Part shown: positions 26,246-34,490 of the stretch, piece after piece
Layout of the letters: every line of letters starts with the position of its first letter
Numbering within the stretch: position 1 is the stretch's first letter
NCBI RefSeq assembly: GCF_001542915.1
Contig: NZ_LNNH01000046.1
Span: 61,803 to 125,802 of the forward strand
Direction: 5' to 3'
From: Peribacillus simplex
GTDB lineage: Bacteria > Bacillota > Bacilli > Bacillales > DSM-1321
Length of the DNA: 64,000 nt
Program-made: the position numbers and the translations under genes
Notes under the pieces: model-generated
Seen by the model: the letters and a program-made list of their open reading frames with translations, nothing else
The model's database searches: none
Told to the model about the DNA's origin: nothing

Positions 26246-26674
26246 ATGACCGTCGTTAAGCACACTGATGCCGACATTGCTCTGTTGGCGAGATTGCTCA
26301 GAGCGGAAGGTGAAGGTGAAGGCGATCAAGGGATGTTGATGATCGGGAACGTTGGAGTCAACCGGATTAGATCGAATTGCTCCGACTTCAAAGGGCTGAG
26401 GACGATTCCGGATATGATTTATCAGGAGCATGCCTTTGAGGCTGTGCAGAAAGGGTATTTTTACCAACGGGCAAGAGATAGGGAAAAAAGGCTTGCACGT
26501 CGAAGTGTAAGCGGGGAAAGATTATGGCCCTCGAAATTTAGCCTGTGGTATTTCAGGCCAGAGGGGGATTGCCCGCCTACCTGGTATAATCAGCCTCTAG
26601 TCGGCCGCTTTAAGCTTCATTGCTTTTATGAACCAACAGCTACTGAATGTGAAAATATTTATAATACCTATTAA
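26246..26674 (+). CDS. cwlJ: Spore cortex-lytic cell wall hydrolase
   Basis: 142 residues, exactly the length of CwlJ of B. subtilis, with the SleB/CwlJ hydrolase-2 domain throughout: LLARLLRAEGEGEGDQGMLM, IGNVGVNRIRSNCSDFKGLR, the catalytic Glu in the first block, and SGERLWPSKFSLWYFRPEGD. No signal peptide, as in CwlJ, which is made in the mother cell and held in the spore coat until germination, when calcium-dipicolinate activates it. Its usual partner gerQ is not adjacent. The start follows GTGGAGGTGATTGG. Confidence 0.9.
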   Translation: MTVVKHTDADIALLARLLRAEGEGEGDQGMLMIGNVGVNRIRSNCSDFKGLRTIPDMIYQEHAFEAVQKGYFYQRARDREKRLARRSVSGERLWPSKFSLWYFRPEGDCPPTWYNQPLVGRFKLHCFYEPTATECENIYNTY

Positions 26675-26676
26675 AG

Positions 26677-26711
26677 AAGTGGCTGAACCTTATGGAGGTT
26701 TGGCCTTTTTG
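26677..26711 (+). terminator. Terminator of cwlJ
   Basis: GTGGCTGAACCT, TATGG loop, AGGTTTGGCC and five T. Confidence 0.75.
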
Positions 26712-26784
26712 TGTATTTTCTGGATAAGCATAACGCAAATCGTCAATCTTCCTAAAAAGGAGAACGCTGCAAGGGAGTTTGCAA

Positions 26785-26967
26785 GAAATTCGTCCGAACG
26801 CGGGTAAAATTCGTCCAAAAACGCGATAATTCGACCGAACATGCGGTAATCCGTCCGAACACGTGGTAATTCGTCCGAACATGCGGTAATTCGTCCGAAC
26901 GCGAGTATAATCCGTCCTAACAGGCGGTATGCCTTCCCAACTAAGAGTTAATCCGTCCCACCACGGG
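26785..26967. repeat. Degenerate 20-21 bp tandem repeat array B
   Basis: About nine units, consensus AATTCGTCCGAACATGCGGT. The second and third best units are AATCCGTCCGAACACGTGGT and AATTCGTCCGAACATGCGGT. Units at the ends are more degenerate. The period varies between 20 and 22. Lies between converging cwlJ and yhfP. No spacer/repeat alternation, so it is not a CRISPR array. Confidence 0.75.
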
Positions 26968-26987
26968 ATCCTAGCTGTTTGAACAAT

Positions 26988-27022
26988 GAAAAGTGACGGG
27001 GGCCTAGCCCGCGTCACTTTTT
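26988..27022. terminator. Bidirectional terminator
   Basis: AAAAGTGACGGGGGC, CTA, GCCCGCGTCACTTTTT. Confidence 0.85.
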
Positions 27023-27025
27023 GGA

Positions 27026-28018
27026 TTATAGTTTTACGATCGTTCTGCCTCTTGCTTCGCCTTTTAAGAGGGTCGGGAGAACGTCAGGCAATTCTTTAAG
27101 GGTTATTTCTTGCTGAATGAGCTGTTCCAGGTGATCGAATTTAAAGTCGTTCGCAAGTCGATGCCAGACTTTCAATCTTGTTTCCATCGGGCAATTGACC
27201 GAGTCGATTCCTAGTAAATTAACACCTCTTAGGATGAAAGGAAAGACCGTGGCCGGGAGGTTGGTGCCAGCCGTCAATCCGCTGACCGCTACAGATCCGC
27301 CGTACTTGATTTGGCTAAGGACAGATGCTAGAGGTTCACCGCCGACGGGATCTACCGCACCGCTCCACTTTTGTTTGCCAAGGGAGCGCAGGTTGCCGTC
27401 GTAGACCTCTTTACGAGATACAATCGTCGTCGCCCCGATTTCCTTTAAATATCCATGCTCGGATTCTTTTCCTGTACTTGCTTCCACCGAGTAACCAAGC
27501 TTGGAAAGGATCGAGACGGCAAAGCTGCCGACTCCCCCAGTCGCACCGGTAACAAGAACGCTGCCTTGATCAGGGGCAAGGTTATTTTCTTCTAGGCGCA
27601 GAACCGAGAGGGCGGCAGTGAATCCCGCAGTTCCGATGATCATGGCTTCTTTCAATGATAGGCCATCAGGCAGCGGAACGATCCAATCCGCCGGAACACG
27701 GGCATATTGGCTGTAGCCGCCTGATTGGGATACGCCGATTCCGTAAGAGGTGGCAATGACCTCGTCCCCTTCCTGGAATCGTGAATCCTCAGATGAAACG
27801 ACGACCCCTGCCATATCAATTCCTGGGCTGATCGGATACGTGCTGACAATGTTTCCGTTCGGAATGCTGGCTAGGCTATCTTTATAGTTGACCCCAGAAT
27901 AATGGACACGGATGAGCACTTCGCCTTGCGGCAGGTCATCAAGTGATAGTTGCTGGATATTTACGGTAAACTGATCTCCTTGCTTGTTTACGACTAATGC
28001 TTCGAATCGTTGTGTCAT
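27026..28018 (-). CDS. yhfP: YhdH/YhfP family quinone oxidoreductase
   Basis: 330 residues, the length of YhfP. A zinc-free medium-chain dehydrogenase: GroES-like N-terminus (RVHYSGVNYKDSLASIPNGN, GIDMAGVVVSS) and a Rossmann domain with SVLVTGATGGVGSFAVSILS at about 150-169. PVGGEPLASVLSQIKYGGSV is the family block near the active site. NADPH is the likely cofactor; relatives include acrylyl-CoA reductase AcuI, so the substrate may be an enoyl-type or quinone compound. Single gene with a RBS of AAGGAGGAACGAACC ahead of the ATG. Confidence 0.88.
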   Translation of the reverse strand: MTQRFEALVVNKQGDQFTVNIQQLSLDDLPQGEVLIRVHYSGVNYKDSLASIPNGNIVSTYPISPGIDMAGVVVSSEDSRFQEGDEVIATSYGIGVSQSGGYSQYARVPADWIVPLPDGLSLKEAMIIGTAGFTAALSVLRLEENNLAPDQGSVLVTGATGGVGSFAVSILSKLGYSVEASTGKESEHGYLKEIGATTIVSRKEVYDGNLRSLGKQKWSGAVDPVGGEPLASVLSQIKYGGSVAVSGLTAGTNLPATVFPFILRGVNLLGIDSVNCPMETRLKVWHRLANDFKFDHLEQLIQQEITLKELPDVLPTLLKGEARGRTIVKL

Positions 28019-28179
28019 GGTTCGTTCCTCCTTTTATCATCCATCTTCCTCATTATAAAAGAAATAACATCGATATGTATAATGAGACAGTTCGAAATAA
28101 GTAGCGCCCGCTTTTCATTCTTGTGCGAAAAATGGTACTATTAGAATTGATTCAGTTCATATTAAAGGAGATGTTCTAC

Positions 28180-28620
28180 ATGGCTAAAAAAGGATACATA
28201 CTAATGGGAAATGGAGAAAAGATTGAATTCGATCTTTTCCCGAACGAAGCACCAAACACAGTAGCGAACTTCGAAAACCTGGCGAACACAGGCTTTTATA
28301 ATGGTGTGGTCTTTCACCGTGTCATCCCTGGTTTCGTAAGCCAAGGCGGAGATCCAACAGGTACTGGTGCAGGCGGAAGCGGCACTCAAATTAAATGTGA
28401 AACAGCTGGAAACCCTCACAAGCATGAGGCGGGCAGCTTGTCGATGGCACATGCCGGAAAAGACACAGGTTCAAGCCAATTCTTCATCGTGCATGAGCCA
28501 CAGCCTCATCTTAACGGTGTTCACACCGTTTTCGGTAAAGTGACTTCCGGGCTTGAAACGGCAAAAGCCATGAAAAATGGCGACAAAATGGAAAAAGTCG
28601 AAGTTTTCGACGCTGAATGA
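28180..28620 (+). CDS. ppiB: Peptidyl-prolyl cis-trans isomerase B (cyclophilin)
   Basis: 146 residues, cytosolic cyclophilin. Family motifs: [20 protein letters not shown], then [20 protein letters not shown] with the catalytic Arg in FHRVIPGF and the [20 protein letters not shown] block. Accelerates proline isomerisation during protein folding. The start at 28180 follows AAAGGAGATGTTCTAC; an upstream in-frame extension to 28123 lacks a binding site and family homology. Single gene. Confidence 0.93.
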   Translation: MAKKGYILMGNGEKIEFDLFPNEAPNTVANFENLANTGFYNGVVFHRVIPGFVSQGGDPTGTGAGGSGTQIKCETAGNPHKHEAGSLSMAHAGKDTGSSQFFIVHEPQPHLNGVHTVFGKVTSGLETAKAMKNGDKMEKVEVFDAE

Positions 28621-28628
28621 TCGCAGTG

Positions 28629-28661
28629 AAAAGAGGGAGCATAGTGCTCCCTCTTTTTTTA
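28629..28661. terminator. Bidirectional terminator
   Basis: AAAGAGGGAGCA, TAG, TGCTCCCTCTTTTTTT between ppiB and the SDR gene. Confidence 0.85.
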
Positions 28662-28673
28662 CATGAATCAGGG

Positions 28674-29612
28674 TCATTTCGGCATAACGCTCTCCGTGAA
28701 ACGGTAGTTGACCTCAGTCATGGTTTCCGATATGTCCCATAATCTTTTCGATGTTTCTTCATTATATAGAGTATCGATGATATCGTCTTTCTTAGGGAAG
28801 CCCTTCCTGCTTTTCTTGCCATCGGGCCCAATATATTCGCCTCCTGTTAATGAAGGCTCCGTTGCGGCAAACAGGGTGGAAAGTGCGCCCATGCTTGCCG
28901 GCTGGGTCATGGATTTCGATAGATAATGAACGAATCGATTGATCGGTTTGCCAGATCCGCGTGACATGAGGTTCGTATGGGAAAGCCCCGGGTGACAGGC
29001 TACGCTAATCGAGCTTGCGCCATGCTGGTTGAATTTATGGTGGAGCTCGCGGGCGAATAGGAGGTTGGCGAGCTTGCTCTGTCCATAGTACTTCATTGGT
29101 TTATAGCCGTTTTCGCCATTTAGATTGTCAAAGTCGATGAATCCATTGATGGCGGCCAAGCTGCTCAATGTGACTACCCTTGAGCTGGGTGTAGACAGTA
29201 TTCGCGGAAGAAGGAGTCCTGTCAAAGCGAAATGACCGAGGTGGTTGATACCGAATTGCAGTTCGAAGCCATCCTTCGTTTTGCTGTAAGGCGGGATCAT
29301 CACGCCTGCATTATTGATGAGGACAGATAAGGAGTCATAGTTTTCCTTATAGGAGTCAGCAAAATGCCGGATGCTGCTAAGATCGCTCAAATCCAGCTGC
29401 ATGACCCGTATATTCGCGTTAGGATAGACCGAAAAGATTCTATCGAGCGCTCTTTCCCCCTTTGAAGCATTCCGGACAGCAAGGATGATTTCTGCCCCCT
29501 TACCGGCCAGGGCAAAAGCCGTCTCGAAGCCAAGTCCGCTATTGGCTCCAGTAATTACAATGGTTTGCTTCGATACATCCGCCATTTCTTCGCCATTCCA
29601 CTTATCAGTCAT
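28674..29612 (-). CDS. Short-chain dehydrogenase/reductase (retinol-dehydrogenase-like)
   Basis: 312 residues. The classical SDR cofactor motif TGANSGLGFETAFALAGKGA lies near the N-terminus, NNAG in LINNAGVMIPP, and the catalytic Ser-Tyr-Lys in LSSLA and YYGQSKLANLLFARELHHKF. The length and the end (GGEYIGPDGKKSRKGFP) fit the WWOX/retinol-dehydrogenase-like subgroup common in soil bacteria. Natural substrate unknown. The ATG at 29612 follows AAAGGTG; a GTG 18 nt upstream is less likely. Confidence 0.85.
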   Translation of the reverse strand: MTDKWNGEEMADVSKQTIVITGANSGLGFETAFALAGKGAEIILAVRNASKGERALDRIFSVYPNANIRVMQLDLSDLSSIRHFADSYKENYDSLSVLINNAGVMIPPYSKTKDGFELQFGINHLGHFALTGLLLPRILSTPSSRVVTLSSLAAINGFIDFDNLNGENGYKPMKYYGQSKLANLLFARELHHKFNQHGASSISVACHPGLSHTNLMSRGSGKPINRFVHYLSKSMTQPASMGALSTLFAATEPSLTGGEYIGPDGKKSRKGFPKKDDIIDTLYNEETSKRLWDISETMTEVNYRFTESVMPK

Positions 29613-29720
29613 CCAACCACACCTTTCCACACATTCTTTACTATCATATACCCAATTTATTCCTATATGTCACATTGTGCGGGAGGATTTTCCGGTTTTA
29701 TTTTATTTTCTGCATTCCCA

Positions 29721-30491
29721 TCAATCGCCCATTAAGTAATCGACTACATTTTTTATAATCAAGATGACGGTGACGGCGATAAACAGCACTCTTACGTAAG
29801 CCACGCCTTTCTTGAGGGCGAATTTGGAGCCGGCCAATGCGCCTGCAACCATGGAGATCCCCATCGGTATCCCATATGAAAAGTTGACGGCATCCAGAAA
29901 TATGAACATGATCAATGCCGCCAGATTACTGCCGAAGTTTAAAAATTTCGCATTCCCGGCCGAATGCAAAAAATCAAAGCCGATCATCAAAAAGGCAAAT
30001 AAAATGAACGATCCCGTCCCAGCCCCTAAAAACCCATCATAAAAGCCAATAACGAATATAGCGACGGCAAATAATGCTGCCTTTTGCAGCGTGAGCTTGG
30101 TGTAGGTGGATTTCTGTCCCCAGTCCTTTTTTAAAAAGGTATATATCGCGATTGCGATCAACAGAAGCAAGATCAGCGGCTTCAGCAAATCCGATGAAAC
30201 AAAGTTAACCACCCATGCCCCTAAAAGCGAGCCTATGAAAATAAGGGGGAAGAGCTTGGAAACCAATCGGAAATCGACCTTTCCCGAGCGGATGAAGGCA
30301 ATGGTGCTCGTTAAAGATCCCATGGAGCTTGCTAGCTTATTCGTTGCAATCGCAGCAGCGGGGGAGAGTCCTGAAAATAATAAGGCAGGAATGGAAATCA
30401 GGCCACCGCCGCCAACTACAGAATCAATGAATGCGGCAAGAAAACCGAAAAACATTAGCAGTAAAAGTGTGGAAATTTGTATATCTTCCAT
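29721..30491 (-). CDS. TSUP (TauE/SafE) family transporter
   Basis: 256 residues, about eight membrane segments. The first conserved repeat FGFLAAFIDSVVGGGGLISI and the internal repeat VIGFYDGFLGAGTGSFILFA are diagnostic of the TSUP family (DUF81), which moves sulfur-containing or organic anions such as sulfite, sulfoacetate or taurine products. The start at 30491 follows GGAGGCCTATACG. Divergent from a TrmB-type regulator 222 bp away, which may control it. Confidence 0.85.
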   Translation of the reverse strand: MEDIQISTLLLLMFFGFLAAFIDSVVGGGGLISIPALLFSGLSPAAAIATNKLASSMGSLTSTIAFIRSGKVDFRLVSKLFPLIFIGSLLGAWVVNFVSSDLLKPLILLLLIAIAIYTFLKKDWGQKSTYTKLTLQKAALFAVAIFVIGFYDGFLGAGTGSFILFAFLMIGFDFLHSAGNAKFLNFGSNLAALIMFIFLDAVNFSYGIPMGISMVAGALAGSKFALKKGVAYVRVLFIAVTVILIIKNVVDYLMGD

Positions 30492-30713
30492 CGTATAGGC
30501 CTCCGTATCAATGGCATTAAGAATGAATCGCTTGCTTTCGTTGTCCTTAACCCATAATGTTATATTAGTCACTATTAAGATAGTAACTAAAAAAGCATCG
30601 TCTGTAAATAAGAAAATGAAAGCCTATCCTCCCCTCACTTTTGAATTCGAATGGCATTCAACATGAGATTTGGTATGATGGATATAACTTACGGGATGTA
30701 AAAAGGAGGTCCT

Positions 30714-31496
30714 ATGCAAGATATCATTGAAAAACTTCAGTCTCTCGGATTCAGCCAATATGAAGCAAAGGCCTATGTTTCTTTAGTTCGTCAGGGCCCA
30801 GCAAGCGCCTATCAAGTTAGCAAGGAATCGGGTATTCCGAGGGCGCGTATCTATGAAATTCTCAATGGGCTCCAGGAAGAGGGCGTCGTAATCAAAGAGG
30901 AAATCAATGACTCGATCCAATATTCCCCGCTGCCGGTCGATGTGTTCTTGGAATCCGTCCGATCGAGGTGGGACAACACCTACCAATCCATCAGCGATAC
31001 ACTAAAGCAATTCGAGAAGATCGGACCCGTGTCCGACAATCGGGTAATGACTCTCAAAGGAGAAGAACATATCCTATCGTTTTGCCGCACCTTAATTCAA
31101 AAAGCCGAGAAAAGGGTCGTCGTTTCCTTATGGAGCAACATGTACGAAAAACTCGCGCCGGAGCTTAAAGAAGCAGCTGAACATTGCACACTTAAGGGAA
31201 TCGCCTTTCAGGTTGAAAGCCCGTTATCAGGGATAGAAATTCATCGCCAAACGAGTTATGTGGACAATATTGGCGAAAACGAATGGTTCATCTTATCGAT
31301 CGATGGTACGGAGACGATTTACGGTCCTGCATCGGAAACGAGGGAAACGGCGTTTTACACGGATGATCCGATCCATATCAATTTTCTCGAAAATTACATT
31401 TGGCATGATATTCTCGTTAACCGGCTGGTTAAAAAGGATGAAGCGGATGTAGATGAATGGATATCGAGGGAAAGAAATCAGTTTTTCTCCCTGTAG
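30714..31496 (+). CDS. TrmB family transcriptional regulator
   Basis: 260 residues. N-terminal winged helix of the TrmB type (QSLGFSQYEAKAYVSLVRQG, ASAYQVSKESGIPRARIYEI, LNGLQEEGVV), a dimerising helix, then a C-terminal phospholipase-D-like sensor domain (KAEKRVVVSLWSNMYEKLAP). TrmB proteins in archaea sense sugars; bacterial members are poorly known. Divergently arranged with the TSUP transporter gene, so a local ligand-responsive pair is likely. The start follows AAAAGGAGGTCCT. Confidence 0.85.
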   Translation: MQDIIEKLQSLGFSQYEAKAYVSLVRQGPASAYQVSKESGIPRARIYEILNGLQEEGVVIKEEINDSIQYSPLPVDVFLESVRSRWDNTYQSISDTLKQFEKIGPVSDNRVMTLKGEEHILSFCRTLIQKAEKRVVVSLWSNMYEKLAPELKEAAEHCTLKGIAFQVESPLSGIEIHRQTSYVDNIGENEWFILSIDGTETIYGPASETRETAFYTDDPIHINFLENYIWHDILVNRLVKKDEADVDEWISRERNQFFSL

Positions 31497-31520
31497 AGGA
31501 AAGGGCCAGAAGCAAAATAA

Positions 31521-31561
31521 AAAAGCTGGTACCCGCCTAAGTATGGGGGGTGTCAGCTTTG
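31521..31561 (+). terminator. Hairpin after the TrmB gene
   Basis: AAGCTG-GTA-CCC against GGG-TGT-CAGCTT. Weak T tail. Confidence 0.45.
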
Positions 31562-31565
31562 GGAC

Positions 31566-31611
31566 TGTAGACAAACTCGATTATAAATGAGGCTTGTCTA
31601 CATTTTTTTTT
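31566..31611 (+). terminator. Terminator
   Basis: TGTAGACAAACTC, loop, GAGGCTTGTCTACA followed by eight T; a second, stronger terminator in tandem with the preceding hairpin. Confidence 0.75.
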
Positions 31612-31695
31612 GCTTTTTTACGAAGTCGCTTCCCGAACTTTATCGAAAGCGAACGGGTCTAGAAGATGGGGACTTGGAGACGCGACTTCGTATGT

Positions 31696-32043
31696 CTATA
31701 AAAGGGTTTTCGGAAATTTAACTGACGCGGGCAGGTCTGACTTATCTCGATAAGATCGATACGACACGATGGTATGGTCATGTGCTTGTACATCCAGCTG
31801 TAAAATTTGTGAGTTTCTCATTTCCAGATAATAAGTAACATCTTCTTTTTGCAAATGATAAAAAGAGAAGGGGATTCCTAAAAGGTTTTTCTTAATTAGT
31901 ATCGTTTCAGGCTGATTGATGATATGTTGGCTCAATTCCGCGATGGTAACAGAGGTTGACCCCGTAATGGCAGATATTTTTTCTTTTGCATAATCGACTG
32001 CATGACTGAAGGTATCGGCTAAATTCCTCAAAATTCCGTCCAT
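31696..32043 (-). CDS. Hypothetical cytosolic protein
   Basis: 115 residues from the ATG at 32043 (MDGILRNLADTFSHAVDYAK), preceded by AAAGGAGATGCACCC. No signal peptide or membrane segment. The first third is helical and the last two thirds look beta-rich (LLGIPFSFYHLQKEDVTYYL, QILQLDVQAHDHTIVSYRSY). I do not recognise the family. Codon use and the good ribosome site support a real gene. It stands alone between the TrmB regulator and the GH3 gene. Confidence 0.65.
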   Translation of the reverse strand: MDGILRNLADTFSHAVDYAKEKISAITGSTSVTIAELSQHIINQPETILIKKNLLGIPFSFYHLQKEDVTYYLEMRNSQILQLDVQAHDHTIVSYRSYRDKSDLPASVKFPKTLL

Positions 32044-32261
32044 GGGTGCATCTCCTTTGCATGAGTGTATGTAAGTAGTATGGTACGCCGCCAATGCTTT
32101 ATGCAAAAAAATACCTTGGCTTGATATAGAATGCCCGGTTTATGAACAAGATGAAGAGTAGTGGATCGAATCCAGGCAGACAGGAGTTTTGAGGTAATGA
32201 ATGGTATAGGCAATGAAGGAAGAGATTTTGTAATGGTCGACCGTCTATCGCGAGGCAGGGC

Positions 32262-33488
32262 ATGAAAGGAAAAATATATATGGGTGCGCTTTTCTTCGTG
32301 CTCCTTTCGGTTATGGCCATCATGTTCATCCAAAAAGAAGATCATTCCGAAATCGATCAGGAGAAAAGAATGGATGCCATTGCGGAAAACCAAGAGAAAA
32401 TCGACAAAATGCTTGAAAGCATGACGCTTGAAGAAAAAGTCGGTCAGCTAATGATGATCGGCTTCAAGGGTACAGAAGCCGGCCGTGAAATTAACGAGCT
32501 CATCGAAAAAAACCATATAGGAGGCGTCATTTATTTTGATCGCAATATGAAATCGCCAAAACAGGTGGCGATGTTATCCAATTCGCTTCAGCAAACGGCT
32601 AAGCAAAGTTCCCTTTCGCTTCCGCTCATGGTGGCGGTCGATCAGGAAGGCGGGGACATCATCCGGATGAGGGAAAGCGTATCGCCGCTCCCTGCGCAGC
32701 AGGATCTTGGGCAGCATGCATCTGCTGAAGACATGTATAAAGTGGCAAAACTGAATGGAGAAGAACTGAGCTCGATGGGCATCCATATTAATTTCGCTCC
32801 TGTGCTTGATTTATCGGAAACCGACAAGCGTTCAGTGGGGAAAGATCCTAAAAAGGTCTATCGGTATGGAAAGAAAACGATTCAAGGCTTGAATGATGCT
32901 TCCGTGACGGGCGCCTTGAAGCACTTTCCAGGCAACGGACGCAGCGAAGTCGATCCGCATCTTGAAACATCCTCCGTGGAAGCAAACCAGCTAGATCTCG
33001 AGAATTCGGATATTTATCCGTTCAAGAGGATCATAAGGGAAATGGATGATCAAAGCTTTTTCGTAATGGTGACCCACATCAAATATCCCGCCTATGATCA
33101 AGAAAAACCAGCAAGCCTTTCCAAGGTCATCATCGAAGACCTGCTGCGGGGCAAACTAAACTATGGCGGTCTTGTGATTACGGACGATTTGGAAATGGGT
33201 GCCGTGAACAAGTACTTCACCTATGAAGAGATGGGGATGGAAGCGATACTTGCCGGAGCCGATATATTGCTTGTCTGCCATGAATATGCTCATGAGCTTG
33301 AGGTATATGAAGGCTTACGGGAAGCTGTAAAAGCGGGGAAGGTTCCTATGGAGCGGATTGATCAATCGGTCAAAAGAGTCCTGACCTATAAGCTCCACGC
33401 ATTGAACCGAACGAGGGTTGAGCCGGATCAAGCCGAAAAAGTGGTGAAAAGCCCTGAGAGCATAAAATATTTGGAAAGCCTGAAATAG
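32262..33488 (+). CDS. Glycoside hydrolase family 3 protein (beta-N-acetylhexosaminidase/NagZ-like)
   Basis: 408 residues with an N-terminal membrane anchor or uncleaved signal (MGALFFVLLSVMAIMFI). GH3 fold: LTLEEKVGQLMMIGFKG-type start (about 55-71), PLMVAVDQEGGDIIRM, INFAPVLDLSET, and the catalytic Asp in LVITDDLEMGAV (about residue 306). The acid/base loop, usually KHFPGHGDT followed by DSH, reads KHFPGNGRSEVDPHLE: the second His and the Asp before Thr are replaced, but the downstream Asp-Pro-His dyad is present. Likely removes N-acetylglucosamine from cell wall fragments outside the membrane. The start follows GAGGCAGGGC. Confidence 0.82.
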   Translation: MKGKIYMGALFFVLLSVMAIMFIQKEDHSEIDQEKRMDAIAENQEKIDKMLESMTLEEKVGQLMMIGFKGTEAGREINELIEKNHIGGVIYFDRNMKSPKQVAMLSNSLQQTAKQSSLSLPLMVAVDQEGGDIIRMRESVSPLPAQQDLGQHASAEDMYKVAKLNGEELSSMGIHINFAPVLDLSETDKRSVGKDPKKVYRYGKKTIQGLNDASVTGALKHFPGNGRSEVDPHLETSSVEANQLDLENSDIYPFKRIIREMDDQSFFVMVTHIKYPAYDQEKPASLSKVIIEDLLRGKLNYGGLVITDDLEMGAVNKYFTYEEMGMEAILAGADILLVCHEYAHELEVYEGLREAVKAGKVPMERIDQSVKRVLTYKLHALNRTRVEPDQAEKVVKSPESIKYLESLK

Positions 33489-33578
33489 GCAAAATAATAG
33501 GGGAAGCTTGCCTGTTTTTGTTTAAATCCGCTAGTAGAGGGAATGCTATATATAACCAACATGAAGGAGGAAACTCAA

Positions 33579-33767
33579 ATGCCATCAAACAAAATGATTG
33601 GAACTGTCGTGATAGGAGCTGCCGCATTTTTAATGCGCAATAAGAAAACTCGTGAAAAAACCATGAGTCAAATCAAATCCTTAGCCACACCAGAAATGAT
33701 TGAAAAGGTTAAGAGCCAACTCCATTCGATAACAAAATCAAAATCAAGTAACCCATCTGCCCATTAA
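33579..33767 (+). CDS. Small hypothetical protein with N-terminal hydrophobic segment
   Basis: 62 residues (MPSNKMIGTVVIGAAAFLMR, then basic KKTREKTMSQIKSLATPEMI). It has one short hydrophobic stretch and a basic tail, resembling small YtxH-like surface-stress proteins, but I cannot assign a family. The ATG at 33579 follows AAGGAGGAAACTCAA, and a very strong terminator follows, so it is expressed as its own short unit. Confidence 0.65.
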   Translation: MPSNKMIGTVVIGAAAFLMRNKKTREKTMSQIKSLATPEMIEKVKSQLHSITKSKSSNPSAH

Positions 33768-33772
33768 GGGCC

Positions 33773-33814
33773 AAAAGCCCCCTTGAGGAATGAATGCCTC
33801 AAGGGGGCTTTTTT
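33773..33814 (+). terminator. Strong terminator
   Basis: AAAAGCCCCCTTGAGG, AATGAAT loop, CCTCAAGGGGGCTTTTTT. Confidence 0.9.
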
Positions 33815-33911
33815 CATCGGATACAAGCACTTCCGAAGGGAAAATGAAAAGCACCAGTTTCACTTGAAACCCTCCATGGGCAATCAAAAGCACTAGTGCT
33901 TTCATGGATGA

Positions 33912-34313
33912 TCATTCAGCTTCATCTTCCCCATCGTTTTCCTTGTTGAACCAAAGCGGATCTTCGTTATCGACCTCACCATTATAATTAATGAGGATTT
34001 CTTCTCCTGCTTTTATATCGGTGTAAGCAAAGAAATCAAATGTGTGATTCTTAAAGTTTATATCATATGTTGCATTGGGTGTATAAGAGTGATTAAACAG
34101 CATGCCGTAGCCTAAAAGCATGGCGGTATGGTTGATTCCATACTCGAATGCATAATCGGCCAGCAGCGTTTTCTCTATGAAAACATGCTCCTCGTTAGGG
34201 TAAGCAATGACAGGTGCTTCATGCAAAAGCTCCCCTTTTTTAATGTCCTGTGTCGCGAATACGCCTCTATTGAACTCCCCATCACTGAGTGTGGAAGTTT
34301 TAACTTCAATCAT
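33912..34313 (-). CDS. SET domain protein (putative protein lysine methyltransferase)
   Basis: 133 residues, a stand-alone SET domain. N-terminal SET-N block GVFATQDIKKGELLHEAPVI, the cofactor/pseudoknot motif MLFNHSYTPNATYDI (NHS-x-x-PNA) and the ending DIKAGEEILINYNGE (GEEI-x-x-NY) are all intact, so S-adenosylmethionine-dependent methyl transfer is plausible. The tail is acidic. No post-SET Cys cluster. Bacterial SET proteins of this short type are widespread in Bacilli but poorly studied; substrate unknown. The ATG at 34313 follows TAGGTGACGAAC. Confidence 0.85.
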   Translation of the reverse strand: MIEVKTSTLSDGEFNRGVFATQDIKKGELLHEAPVIAYPNEEHVFIEKTLLADYAFEYGINHTAMLLGYGMLFNHSYTPNATYDINFKNHTFDFFAYTDIKAGEEILINYNGEVDNEDPLWFNKENDGEDEAE

Positions 34314-34490
34314 GTTCGTCACCTACTTGTTCTATTCAATATAGTCGAGATTATCTTAGCTTGACAGTTAATAGGAAGAAAAGCAACTATTTTACGGAAT
34401 TAATCATATTCTACCTGCTTTGTTAGCTTTAATTCACATGCATCGGCACGGAACCATGAACGAACGATCTAGCTGACAGATTATGGAGAA

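Noticed and set aside
26785..26967. CRISPR array
   Set aside because: Units of 20-21 bp follow each other directly with no unique spacers, repeats are degenerate and no cas genes are in the window.
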